Source: Eurosta solidaginis (lineage: Eukaryota > Arthropoda > Insecta > Diptera > Tephritidae). From it: a stretch of 64,000 nucleotides of DNA. The translations under genes and the position numbers were made by a program. How positions within the stretch are numbered: position 1 is the stretch's first letter; the number at the start of each line of letters is the position of its first letter. The notes beneath the pieces are model-generated. The model saw nothing but the letters and a program-made list of their open reading frames with translations, made no database searches and was not told where the DNA came from. The stretch covers positions 209,463 through 273,462 of the forward strand of contig NW_027137038.1 in assembly GCF_040869045.1 (NCBI RefSeq), written 5' to 3'. Positions 33,849 through 46,717 of this stretch are shown here, one piece after another.

Positions 33849-36632
33849 TTGCTTACCGGGCTAAAGGTTAGCATGCTTAAAATACGTAAGTCGTTTTGTT
33901 CAACAAATTTGAGTAGATAACTCAGCAGTTGTTTCCATCAGAGCGACAATTTTTGAGATAGTTATTAAAACTGTTTAAAGGTTGTCAAACGTTGTTTCTC
34001 GTTGTATATCCTTTAATTCTAGAGTTAAATTGATAAATAACGTGTACGAATTTGTTTAACCCATTTCTTTTGGTTACTCGACGGCTCCGTTCTCGTGTAG
34101 CCTACATATTGCGTTTTTTTTTAATTTGCTTACCGGGCTAAAGGTTATCATGCTTAAAATACGTAAGTCGTTTTGTTCAACAAATTTGAGTAGATAACTC
34201 AGCAGTTGCTTCCATCAGAGCGACAATTTTTGAGATAGTTATTAAAACTGTTTAGAGGTTGTCAAACGTTTTTTCTCGTTGTATATCCTTTAATTCTAGA
34301 GTTAAATTGATAAATAACTTGTACGAATTTGCTTAACGCATTTGTTTTGGTTACTCGACGTCTCCGTTCTCGTGTAGCCTACATATTGCGTTTTTTTTTT
34401 AAATTTGCTTACCGGGCTAAAGGTTAGCATGTTTAAAATACGTAAGTCGTTTTGTTCAACAAATTTGAGTAGATAACTCAGCAGTTGTTTGCATCAGAGC
34501 GACAATTTTTGAGATAGTTATTAAAACTGTTTAAAGGTTGTCAAACGTTGTTTCTCGTTGTATATCCTTTAATTCTAGAGTTAAATTGATAAATAACGTG
34601 TACGAATTTGTTTAACGCATTTGTTTTGGTTACTCGACGTCTCCGTTCTCGTGTAGCCTACATATTGCGTTTTTTTTTTAATTTGCTTACCGGGCTAAAG
34701 GTTAGCATGCTTAAAATACGTAAGTCGTTTTGTTCAACAAATTTGAGTAGATAACTCAGCAGTTGTTTCCATCAGAGCGACAATTTTTGAGATAGTTATT
34801 AAAACTGTTTAAAGGTTGTCAAACGTTGTTTCTCGTTGTATATCCTTTAATTCTAGAGTTAAATTGATAAATAACGTGTACGAATTTGTTTAACGCATTT
34901 GTTTTGGTTACTCGACGTCTCCGTTCTCGTGTAGCCTACATATTGCGTTTTTTTTTTTAATTTTCTTACCGGGCTAAAGGTTAGCATGCTTAAAATACGT
35001 AAGTCGTTTTGTTCAACAAATTTATGTAGACACCTCATCAGTTGTTTGCATCAGAGCGAAAATTTTTGAGATAGTTATTAAAACTATTTAAAGGTTGTCA
35101 AACGTTGTTTCTCGTTGTATATCCTTTAATTCTAGAGTTAAATTGATAAATAGCGTGTACGAATTTGTTTAACCCATTTGTTTTGGTTACTCGACGGCTC
35201 CGTTCTCGTGTAGCCTACATATTGCGTTTTTTTTAAATTTGCTTACCGGGCTAAAGGTTAGCATGCTTAAAATACGTAAGTCGTTTTGTTCAACAAATTT
35301 GAGTAGATAACTCAGCAGTTGTTTGCATCAGAGCGACAATTTTTGAGATAGTTATTAAAACTGTTTAAAGGTTGTCAAACGTTGTTTCTCGTTGTATATC
35401 TTTTAATTCTAGAGTTAAATTGATAAATAACGTGTACGAATTTGTTTAACGCATTTGTTTTGGTTACTCGACGTCTCCGTTCTCGTGTAGCCTACATATT
35501 GCGTTTTTTTTTTTTAATTTGCTTACCGGGCTAAAGGTTAGCATGCTTAAAATACGTAGGTCGTTTTGTTCAACAAATTTGAGTAGATAACTCAGCAGTT
35601 GTTTCCATCAGAGCGACAATTTTTGAGATAGTTATTAAAACTGTTTAAAGGTTGTCAAACGTTGTTTCTCGTTGTATATCCTTTGATTCTAGAGTTAAAT
35701 TGATAAATAACGTGTACGAATTTGTTTAACGCATTTGTTTTGGTTACTCGACGTCTCCGTTCTCGTGTAGCCTACATATTGCGTTTTTTTTTTAATTTGC
35801 TTACCGGGCTAAACGTTAGCATGCTTAAAATACGTAAGTCGTTTTGTTCAACAAATTTGAGTAGATAACTCATCAGTTGTTTGCATCAAAGCGACAATTT
35901 TTGAGATAGTTATTAAAACTGTTTAAAGGTTGTCAAACGTTGTTTCTCGTTGTATATCCTTTAATTCTAGAGTTAAATTGATAAATAACGTGTACGAATT
36001 TGTTTAACGCATTTGTTTTGGTTACTCGACGTCTCCGTTCTCGTGTAGCCTACATATTGCGTTTTTTTTTTTAATTTTCTTACCGGGCTAAAGGTTAGCA
36101 TGCTTAAAATACGTAAGTCGTTTTGTTCAACAAATTTGAATAGATAACTCAGCAGTTGTTTGCATCAGAGCGACAATTTTTGAGATAGTTATTAAAATTA
36201 TTTAAAGGTTGTCAAACGATGTTTCTCGTTGTATATTCTTTAATTCTAGAGTTAAATTGATAAATAACGTGTACGAATTTGTTCAACCCATTTGTTTTGG
36301 TTACTCGACGGCTCCGTTCTCGTGTAGCCTACATATTGCGTTTTTTTTTTTAATTTGCTTACCGGGCTAAAGGTTAGCATGCTTAAAATACGTAAGTCGT
36401 TTTGTTCAACAAATTTGAGTAGATAACTCAGCAGTTGTTTGCATCAAAGCGACAATTTTTGAGATAGTTATTAAAACTGTTTAAAGGTTGTCAAACGTTG
36501 TTTCTCGTTGTATATCCTTTAATTCTAGAGTTAAATTGATAAATAACGTGTACGAATTTGTTTAACGCATTTGTTTTGGTTACTCGACGTCTCCGTTCTC
36601 GTGTAGCCTACATATTGCGTTTTTTTTTTAAT
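33849..36632. repeat. Domain F, 10-monomer HOR copy F1 (2784 bp)
   Basis: Ordered markers: ACCCATTTCTTTT with ACGGCTCC; GGTTATC with TTGCTTCC and TTTAGAGG; ATGTTTAAA; plain; TTTTCTTACC with GTAGACACC and GCGAAAAT; ATCTTTTAATTC; CCTTTGATTC; CTAAACGTT with CATCAAAGC; AACGATG with GTTCAACCC; CATCAAAGC. All recur in order at 36633 and 41117. Confidence 0.92.
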
Positions 36633-39415
36633 TTGCTTACCGGGCTAAAGGTTAGCATGCTTAAAATACGTAAGTCGTTTTGTTCAACAAATTTGAGTAG
36701 ATAACTCAGCAGTTGTTTCCATCAGAGCGACAATTTTTGAGATAGTTATTAAAACTGTTTAAAGGTTGTCAAACGTTGTTTCTCGTTGTATATCCTTTAA
36801 TTCTAGAGTTAAATTGATAAATAACGTGTACGAATTTGTTTAACCTATTTCTTTTGGTTACTCGACGGTTCCGTTCTCGTGTAGCCTACATATTGCGTTT
36901 TTTTTTAATTTGCTTACCGGGCTAAATGTTATCATGCTTAAAATACGTAAGTCGTTTTGTTCAACAAATTTGAGTAGATAACTCAGCAGTTGCTTCCATC
37001 AGAGCGACAATTTTTGAGATAGTTATTAAAACTGTTTAGAGGTTGTCAAACGTTGTTTCTCGTTGTATATCCTTTAATTCTAGAGTTAAATTGATAAATA
37101 ACTTGTACGAATTTGCTTAACGCATTTGTTTTGGTTACTCGACGTCTCCGTTCTCGTGTAGCCTACATATTGCGTTTTTTTTTTTTAATTTGCTTACCGG
37201 GCTAAAGGTTAGCATGTTTAAAATACGTAAGTCGTTTTGTTCAACAAATTTGAGTAGATAACTCAGCAGTTGTTTGCATCAGAGCGACAATTTTTGAGAT
37301 AGTTATTAAAACTGTTTAAAGGTTGTCAAACGTTGTTTCTCGTTGTATATCCTTTAATTCTAGAGTTAAATTGATAAATAACGTGTACGAATTTGTTTAA
37401 CGCATTTGTTTTGGTTACTCGACGTCTCCGTTCTCGTGTAGCCTACATATTGCGTTTTTTTTTTAATTTGCTTACCGGGCTAAAGGTTAGCATGCTTAAA
37501 ATACGTAAGTCGTTTTGTTCAACAAATTTGAGTAGATAACTCAGCAGTTGTTTCCATCAGAGCGACAATTTTTGAGATAGTTATTAAAACTGTTTAAAGG
37601 TTGTCAAACGTTGTTTCTCGTTGTATATCCTTTAATTCTAGAGTTAAATTGATAAATAACGTGTACGAATTTGTTTAACGCATTTGTTTTGGTTACTCGA
37701 CGTCTCCGTTCTCGTGTAGCCTACATATTGCGTTTTTTTTTTTAATTTTCTTACCGGGCTAAAGGTTAGCATGCTTAAAATACGTAAGTCGTTTTGTTCA
37801 ACAAATTTAAGTAGACACCTCATCAGTTGTTTGCATCAGAGCGAAAATTTTTTAAGATAGTTATTAAAACTGTTTAAAGGTTGTCAAACGTTGTTTCTCG
37901 TTGTATATCCTTTAATTCTAGAGTTAAATTGATAAATAGCGTGTACGAATTTGTTTAACCCATTTGTTTTGGTTACTCGACGGCTCCGTTCTCGTGTAGC
38001 CTACATATTGCGTTTTTTTTTTAATTTGCTTACCGGGCTAAAGGTTAGCATGCTTAAAATACGTAAGTCGTTTTGTTCAACAAATTTGAGTAGATAACTC
38101 AGCAGTTGTTTGCATCAGAGCGACAATTTTTGAGATAGTTATTAAAACTCTTTAAAGGTTGTCAAACGTTGTTTCTCGTTGTATATCTTTTAATTCTAGA
38201 GTTAAATTGATAAATAACGTGTACGAATTTGTTTAACGCATTTGTTTTGGTTACTCGACGTCTCCGTTCTCGTGTAGCCTACATATTGCGTTTTTTTTTT
38301 TTAATTTGCTTACCGGGCTAAAGGTTAGCATGCTTAAAATACGTAAGTCGTTTTGTTCAACAAATTTGAGTAGATAACTCAGCAGTTGTTTCCATCAGAG
38401 CGACAATTTTTGAGATAGTTATTAAAACTGTTTAAAGGTTGTCAAACGTTGTTTCTCGTTGTATATCCTTTGATTCTAGAGTTAAATTGATAAATAACGT
38501 GTACGAATTTGTTTAACGCATTTGTTTTGGTTACTCGACGTCTCCGTTCTCGTGTAGCCTACATATTGCGTTTTTTTTTAATTTGCTTACCGGGCTAAAC
38601 GTTAGCATGCTTAAAATACGTAAGTCGTTTTGTTCAACAAATTTGAGTAGATAACTCATCAGTTGTTTGCATCAAAGCGACAATTTTTGAGATAGTTATT
38701 AAAACTGTTTAAAGGTTGTCAAACGTTGTTTCTCGTTGTATATCCTTTAATTCTAGAGTTAAATTGATAAATAACGGGTACGAATTTGTTTAACGCATTT
38801 GTTTTGGTTACTCGACGTCTCCGTTCTCGTGTAGCCTACATATTGCGTTTTTTTTTAATTTGCTTACCGGGCTAAAGGTTAGCATGCTTAAAATACGTAA
38901 GTCGTTTTGTTCAACAAATTTGAATAGATAACTCAGCAGTTGTTTGCATCAGAGCGACAATTTTTGAGATAGTTATTAAAACTATTTAAAGGTTGTCAAA
39001 CGATGTTTCTCGTTGTATATTCTTTAATTCTAGAGTTAAATTGATAAATAACGTGTACGAATTTGTTCAACCCATTTGTTTTGGTTACTCGACGGCTCCG
39101 TTCTCGTGTAGCCTACATATTGCGTTTTTTTTTTAATTTGCTTACCGGGCTAAAGGTTAGCATGCTTAAAATACGTAAGTCGTTTTGTTCAACAAATTTG
39201 AGTAGATAACTCAGCAGTTGTTTGCATCAAAGCGACAATTTTTGAGATAGTTATTAAAACTGTTTAAAGGTTGTCAAACGTTGTTTCTCGTTGTATATCC
39301 TTTAATTCTAGAGTTATATTGATAAATAACGTGTACGAATTTGTTTAACGCATTTGTTTTGGTTACTCGACGTCTCCGTTCTCGTGTAGCCTACATATTG
39401 CGTTTTTTTTTTAAT
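36633..39415. repeat. Domain F, 10-monomer HOR copy F2 (2783 bp)
   Basis: Same ten markers as F1. Private differences include ACCTATTTC with ACGGTTCC in the first monomer, CTAAATGTTATC in the second, and ATAACGGGTACG at about 38775. Confidence 0.92.
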
Positions 39416-41116
39416 TTGCTTACCGGGCTAAAGGTTAGCATGCTGAAAATACGTAAGTCGTTTTGTTCAACAAATTTGAGTAGATAACTCAGCAGTTGTT
39501 TGCATCAGAGCGACAATTTTTGAGATAGTTATTAAAACTGTTTAAAGGTTGTCAAACGTTGTTTCTCGTTGTATATCCTTTAATTCTAGAGTTAAATTGA
39601 TAAATAACGTGTACGAATTTGTTTAACGCATTTGTTTTGGTGTACGAATTTGTTTAACGCATTTGTTTTGGTTACTCGACGTCTCCGTTCTCGTGTAGCC
39701 TACATATTGCGTTTTTTTTTTAATTTGCTTACCGGGCTAAAGGTTAGCATGCTTAAAATACGTAAGTCGTTTTGTTTCAACAAATTTAAGTAGATAACTC
39801 ATCAGTTGTTTGCATCAGAGCGACAATTTTTGAGATAGTTATTAAAACTGTTTAAAGGTTGTCAAACGTTGTTTCTTGTTGTATATCCTTTAATTCTAGA
39901 GTTAAATTGATAAATAACGTGTACGAATTTGTTTAACGCATTTGTTTTGGTTACTCGACGTCTCCGTTCTCGTGTAGCCTACATATTGCGTTTTTTTTTT
40001 AATTTGCTTACCGGGCTAAAAGTTAGCATACTTAAAATACGTAAGTCGTTTTGTTCCACAAATTTAAGTAGATAACTCATCAGTTGTTTGCATCAGAGCG
40101 ACAATTTTTGAGATAGTTATTAAAATTGTTTAAAGGTTGTCAAACGTTGTTTCTCGTTGTATATCCTTTAATTCTAGAGTTAAATTTATAAATTACGTGT
40201 ATGAATTTGTCTAACGCATTTGTTTTGGTTACTCGACGTCTCCGTTCTCGTGTAGCCTACATATTGCGTTTTTTTTTTAATTTGCTTACCGGGCTAAACG
40301 TTAGCATGCTTAAAATACGTAAGTCGTTTTGTTCAACAAATTTGAGTAGATAACTCATCAGTTGTTTGCATCAGAGCGACAACTTTTGAGATAGTTATTA
40401 AAACTGTTTAAAGGTTGTCAAACGTTGTTTCTCGTTGTATATCCTTTAATTCTAGAGTTAAATTGATAAATAACGTGTACGAATTTGTTTAACGCATTTG
40501 TTTTGGTTACTCGACGTCTCCGTTCTCGTGTAGCCTACATATTGCGTTTTTTTTTAATTTGCTTACCGGGCTAAAGGTTAGCATGCTTAAAATACGTAAG
40601 TCGTTTTGTTCAACAAATTTGAATAGATAACTCAGCAGTTGTTTGCATCAGAGCGACAATTTTTGAGATAGTTATTAAAACTATTTAAAGGTTGTCAAAC
40701 GATGTTTCTCGTTGTATATTCTTTAATTCTAGAGTTAAATTGATAAATAACGTGTACGAATTTGTTCAACCCATTTGTTTTGGTTACTCGACGGCTCCGT
40801 TCTCGTGTAGCCTACATATTGCGTTTTTTTTTTTTAATTTGCTTACCGGGCTAAAGGTTAGCATGCTTAAAATACGTAAGTCGTTTTGTTCAACAAATTT
40901 GAGTAGATAACTCAGCAGTTGTTTGCATCAAAGCGACAATTTTTGAGATAGTTATTAAAACTGTTTAAAGGTTGTCAAACGTTGTTTCTCGTTGTATATC
41001 CTTTAATTCTAGAGTTAAATTGATAAATAACGTGTACGAATTTGTTTAACGCATTTGTTTTGGTTACTCGACGTCTCCGTTCTCGTGTAGCCTACATATT
41101 GCGTTTTTTTTTTAAT
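39416..41116. repeat. Six-monomer F tail, copy 1 (1701 bp)
   Basis: Order: CATGCTGAAAATACG monomer with a 31-bp duplication; TTTGTTTCAAC with TCTTGTTG; ATTGTTTAAAGG with ATAAATTACG and GTCTAACG; CTAAACGTT; AACGATG with GTTCAACCC; CATCAAAGC. The last two repeat the final two monomers of the 10-mer, so the tail joined F2 through those shared monomers. F2 plus tail is a 16-monomer unit of 4484 bp. Confidence 0.88.
39610..39671. repeat. 31-bp tandem duplication inside a monomer
   Basis: Sites about 195-225 (TGTACG to TTTTGG) are present twice in a row, at 39610-39640 and 39641-39671, giving a 309-bp monomer. An identical event is at 44096-44157, in the equivalent HOR position. Confidence 0.92.
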
Positions 41117-43901
41117 TTGCTTACCGGGCTAAAGGTTAGCATGCTTAAAATACGTAAGTCGTTTTGTTCAACAAATTTGAGTAGATAACTCAGCAGTTGT
41201 TTCCATCAGAGCGACAATTTTTGAGATAGTTATTAAAACTGTTTAAAGGTTGTCAAACGTTGTTTCTCGTTGTATATCCTTTAATTCTAGAGTTAAATTG
41301 ATAAATAACGTGTACGAATTTGTTTAACCCATTTCTTTTGGTTACTCGACGGCTCCGTTCTCGTGTAGCCTACATATTGCGTTTTTTTTTAATTTGCTTA
41401 CCGGGCTAAAGGTTATCATGCTTAAAATACGTAAGTCGTTTTGTTCAACAAATTTGAGTAGATAACTCAGCAGTTGCTTCCATCAGAGCGACAATTTTTG
41501 AGATAGTTATTAAAACTGTTTAGAGGTTGTCAAACGTTGTTTCTCGTTGTATATCCTTTAATTCTAGAGTTAAATTGATAAATAACTTGTACGAATTTGC
41601 TTAACGCATTTGTTTTGGTTACTCGACGTCTCCGTTCTCGTGTAGCCTACATATTGCGTTTTTTTTTTAAATTTGCTTACCGGGCTAAAGGTTAGCATGT
41701 TTAAAATACGTAAGTCGTTTTGTTCAACAAATTTGAGTAGATAACTCAGCAGTTGTTTGCATCAGAGCGACAATTTTTGAGATAGTTATTAAAACTGTTT
41801 AAAGGTTGTCAAAAGTTGTTTCTCGTTGTATATCCTTTAATTCTAGAGTTAAATTGATAAATAACGTGTACGAATTTGTTTAACGCATTTGTTTTGGTTA
41901 CTCGACGTCTCCGTTCTCGTGTAGCCTACATATTGCGGTTTTTTTTTTAATTTGCTTACCGGGCTAAAGGTTAGCATGCTTAAAATACGTAAGTCGTTTT
42001 GTTCAACAAATTTGAGTAGATAACTCAGCAGTTGTTTCCATCAGAGCGACAATTTTTGAGATAGTTATTAAAACTGTTTAAAGGTTGTCAAACGTTGTTT
42101 CTCGTTGTATATCCTTTAATTCTAGAGTTAAATTGATAAATAACGTGTACGAATTTGTTTAACGCATTTGTTTTGGTTACTCGACGTCTCCGTTCTCGTG
42201 TAGCCTACATATTGCGTTTTTTTTTTTAATTTTCTTACCGGGCTAAAGGTTAGCATGCTTAAAATACGTAAGTCGTTTTGTTCAACAAATTTAAGTAGAC
42301 ACCTCATCAGTTGTTTGCATCAGAGCGAAAATTTTTGAGATAGTTATTAAAACTGTTTAAAGGTTGTCAAACGTTGTTTCTCGTTGTATATCCTTTAATT
42401 CTAGAGTTAAATTGATAAATAGCGTATACGCATTTCTTTAACCCATTTGTTTTGGTTACTCGACGGCTCCGTTCTCGTGTAGCCTACATATTGCGTTTTT
42501 TTTTTAATTTGCTTACCGGGCTAAAGGTTAGCATGCTTAAAATACGTAAGTCGTTTTGTTCAACAAATTTGAGTAGATAACTCAGCAGTTGTTTGCATCA
42601 GAGCGACAATTTTTGAGATAGTTATTAAAACTGTTTAAAGGTTGTCAAACGTTGTTTCTCGTTGTATATCTTTTAATTCTAGAGTTAAATTGATAAATAA
42701 CGTGTACGAATTTGTTTAACGCATTTGTTTTGGTTACTCGACGTCTCCGTTCTCGTGTAACCTACATATTGCGTTTTTTTTTTTAATTTGCTTACCGGGC
42801 TAAAGGTTAGCATGCTTAAAATACGTAAGTCGTTTTGTTCAACAAATTTGAGTAGATAACTCAGCAGTTGTTTCCATCAGAGCGACAATTTTTGAGATAG
42901 TTATTAAAACTGTTTAAAGGTTGTCAAACGTTGTTTCTCGTTGTATATCCTTTGATTCTAGAGTTAAATTGATAAATAACGTGTACGAATTTGTTTAACG
43001 CATTTGTTTTGGTTACTCGACGTCTCCGTTCTCGTGTAGCCTACATATTGCGTTTTTTTTTAGTTTGCTTACCGGGCTAAACGTTAGCATGCTTAAAATA
43101 CGTAAGTCGTTTTGTTCAACAAATTTGAGTAGATAACTCATCAGTTGTTTGCATCAAAGCGACAATTTTTGAGATAGTTATTAAAACTGTTTAAAGGTTG
43201 TCACACGTTGTTTCTCGTTGTATATCCTTTAATTCTAGAGTTAAATTGATAAATAACGTGTACGAATTTGTTTAACGCATTTGTTTTGGTTACTCGACGT
43301 CTCCGTTCTCGTGTAGCCTACATATTGCGTTTTTTTTTAATTTGCTAACCGGGCTAAAGGTTAGCATGCTTAAAATACGTAAGTCGTTTTGTTCAACAAA
43401 TTTGAGTAGATAACTCAGCAGTTGTTTGCATCAGAGCGACAATTTTTGAGATAGTTATTAAAACTATTTAAAGGTTGTCAAACGATGTTTCTCGTTGTAT
43501 ATTCTTTAATTCTAGAGTTAAATTGATAAATAACGTGTACGAATTTGTTCAACCCATTTGTTTTGGTTACTCGACGGTTCCGTTCTCGTGTAGCCTACAT
43601 ATTGCGTTTTTTTTTTTTAATTTGCTTACCGGGCTAAAGGTTAGCATGCTTAAAATACGTAAGTCGTTTTGTTCAACAAATTTGAGTAGATAACTCAGCA
43701 GTTGTTTGCATCAAAGCGACAATTTTTGAGATAGTTATTAAAACTGTTTAAAGGTTGTCAAACGTTGTTTCTCGTTGTATATCCTTTAATTCTAGAGTTA
43801 TATTGATAAATAACGTGTACGAATTTGTTTAACGCATTTGTTTTGGTTACTCGACGTCTCCGTTCTCGTGTAGCCTACATATTGCGTTTTTTTTTTTTAA
43901 T
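41117..43901. repeat. Domain F, 10-monomer HOR copy F3 (2785 bp)
   Basis: Ten markers in F1 order. The ninth monomer has lost the A of GAATAGATAAC and starts TTGCTAACC. The fifth has CGTATACGCATTTC. The seventh keeps CCTTTGATTC. It is offset 4484 bp from F2. Confidence 0.92.
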
Positions 43902-45606
43902 TTGCTTACCGGGCTATAGGTTAGCATGCTGAAAATACGTAAGTCGTTTTGTTCAACAAATTTGAGTAGATAACTCAGCAGTTGTTTGCATCAGAGCGAC
44001 AATTTTTGAGATAGTTATTAAAACTGTTTAAAGGTTGTCAAACGTTGTTTCTCGTTGTATATCCTTTAATTCTATAGTTAAATTGATAAATAACGTGTAC
44101 GAATTTGTTTAACGCATTTGTTTTGGTGTACGAATTTGTTTAACGCATTTGTTTTGGTTACTCGACGTCTCCGTTCTCGTGTAGCCTACATATTGCGTTT
44201 TTTTTTTTAATTTGCTTACCGGGCTAAAGGTTAGCATGCTTAAAATACGTAAGTCGTTTTGTTTCAACAAATTTAAGTAGATAACTCATCAGTTGTTTGC
44301 ATCAGAGCGACAATTTTTGAGATAGTTATTAAAACTGTTTAAAGGTTGTCAAACGTTGTTTCTTGTTGTATATCCTTTAATTCTAGAGTTAAATTGATAA
44401 ATAACGTGTACGAATTTGTTTAACGCATTTGTTTTGGTTACTCGACGTCTCCGTTCTCGTGTAGCCTACATATTGCGTTTTTTTTTTAATTTGCTTACCG
44501 GGCTAAAGGTTAGCATGCTTAAAATACTTAAGTCGTTTTGTTCAACAAATTTAAGTAGATAACTCATCAGTTGTTTGCATCAGAGCGACAATTTTTGAGA
44601 TAGTTATTAAAATTGCTTAAAGGTTGTCAAACGTTGTTTCTCGTTGTATATCCTTTAATTCTAGAGTTAAATTTATAAATTACGTGTACGAATTTGTCTA
44701 ACGCATTTGTTTTGGTTACTCGACGTCTCCGTTCTCGTGTAGCCTACATATTGCGTTTTTTTTTAATTTGCTTACCGGGCTAAACGTTAGCATGCTTAAA
44801 ATACGTAAGTCGTTTTGTTCAACAAATTTGAGTAGATAACTCATCAGTTGTTTGCATCAGAGCGACAATTTTTGAGATAGTTATTAAAACTGTTTAAAGG
44901 TTGGGTCAAACGTTGTTTGTTGTATATCCTTTAATTCTAGAGTTAAATTGATAAATAACGTGTACGAATTTGTTTAACGCATTTGTTTTGGTTACTCGAC
45001 GTCCTCCGTTCTCGTGTAGCCTACATATTGCGTTTTTTTTTTTTAATTTTTTACCGGGCTAAAGGTTAGCATGCTTAAAATACGTAAGTCATTTTGTTCA
45101 ACAAATTTGAATAGATAACTCAGCAGTTGTTTGCATCAGAGCGACAATTTTTGAGATAGTTATTAAAACTATTTAAAGGTTGTCAAACGATGTTTCTCGT
45201 TGTATATCCTTTAATTCTAGAGTTAAATTGATAAATAACGTGTACGAAATTGTTTAACCCATTTGTTTTGGTTACTCGACGGCTCCGTTCTCGTGTAGCC
45301 TACATATTGCGTTTTTTTTTTTTTAATTTGCTTACCGGGCTAAAGGTTAGCATGCTTAAAATACGTAAGTCGTTTTGTTCAACAAATTTGAGTAGATAAC
45401 TCAGCAGTTGTTTGCATCAGAGCGACAATTTTTGAGATATTTATTAAAACTGTTTAAAGGTTGTCAAACGTTGTTTCTCGTTGTATATCCTTTAATTCTA
45501 GAGTTATATTGATAAATAACGTGTACGAATTTGTTTAACGCATTTGTTTTGGTTACTCGACGTCTCCGTTCTCGTGTAGCCTACATATTGCGTTTTTTTT
45601 TTTAAT
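43902..45606. repeat. Six-monomer F tail, copy 2 (1705 bp)
   Basis: Same order as copy 1, including CTGAAAATACG, the 31-bp duplication, TTTGTTTCAAC, ATAAATTACG with GTCTAACG, CTAAACGTT and AACGATG. A cluster of unusual small indels lies at 44903-45051: GGTTGGGTC, loss of CTCG before TTGTATATCC, GTCCTCC and AATTTTTTACC. Confidence 0.88.
44096..44157. repeat. 31-bp tandem duplication inside a monomer, second copy
   Basis: Copies at 44096-44126 and 44127-44157. It lies 4486 bp from the first, so it was copied with the 16-monomer unit and did not arise twice. Confidence 0.92.
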
Positions 45607-46717
45607 TTGCTTACCGGGCTAAAGGTTAGCATGCTTAAAATACGTAAGTCGTTTTGTTCAACAAATTTGAGTAGATAACTCAGCAGTTGTTTGCATCAGA
45701 GCGACAATTTTTGAGATAGTTATTAAAACTGTTTAAAGGTTGTCAAACGTTGTTTCTCGTTGTATATCCTTTAATTCTAGAGTTAAATTGATAAATAACG
45801 TGTACGAATTTGTTAACCGCATTTGTTTTGGTTACTCGACGTCTCCGTTCTCGTGTAGCCTACATATTGCGTTTTTTTTTTTAATTTGCTTACCGGGCTA
45901 AAGGTTAGCATGCTTAAAATACGTAAGCCGTTTTGTTCAACAAATTTAAGTAGATAACTCATCAGTTGTTTGCATCAGAGCGACAATTTTTGAGATAGTT
46001 ATTAAAACTGTTTAAAGGTTGTCAAACGTTGTTTCTCGTTGCATATCCTTTAATTCTAGAGTTAAATTGATAAATAACGTGTACGAATTTGTTTAACGCA
46101 TTTGTTTTGGTTACTCGACATCTCCGTTCTCGTGTAGCCTACATATTGCGTTTTTTTTTTAATTTGCTTACCGGGCTAAAGGTTAGCATGCTTAAAATAC
46201 GTAAGTCGTTTTGTTCAACAAATTTGAGTAGATAACTCAGCAGTTGTTTGCATCAGAGCGACAATTTTTGAGATAGTTATTAAAACTGTTTAAAGGTTGT
46301 CAAACGTTGTTTCTCGTTGTATATCCTTTAATTCTAGAGTTAAATTGATAAATAACGTGAACCAATTTGTTTAACGCATTTGTTTTGGTTACTCGACGTC
46401 TCCGTTCTCGTGCAGCCTACATATTGCGTTTTTTTTTAATTTGCTTACCGGGCTAAAGGTTAGCATGCTTAAAATACGTAAGTCGTTTTGTTCAACAAAT
46501 TTAAGTAGATAACTCATCAGTTGTTTGCATCAGAGCGACAATTTTTGAGATAGTTATTAAAACTGTTTAAAGGTTGTCAAACGTTTTTTTCTCGTTGTAT
46601 ATCCTTTAATTCTAGAGTTAAATTTATAAATAACGTGTACGAATTTGTCTAACGCATTTGTTTTGGTTACTCGACGTCTCCGTTCTCGTGTAGCCTACAT
46701 ATTGCGTTTTTTTTAAT
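45607..46717. repeat. Four monomers resembling a degenerate F tail
   Basis: Starts 45607, 45886, 46164 and 46441. The last has ATTTATAAAT with GTCTAACG, like tail monomer 3, but the 31-bp duplication and TTTGTTTCAAC are absent. Assignment to the tail is tentative. Private changes include GTTAACCGC and GTGAACCAATT. Confidence 0.55.
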
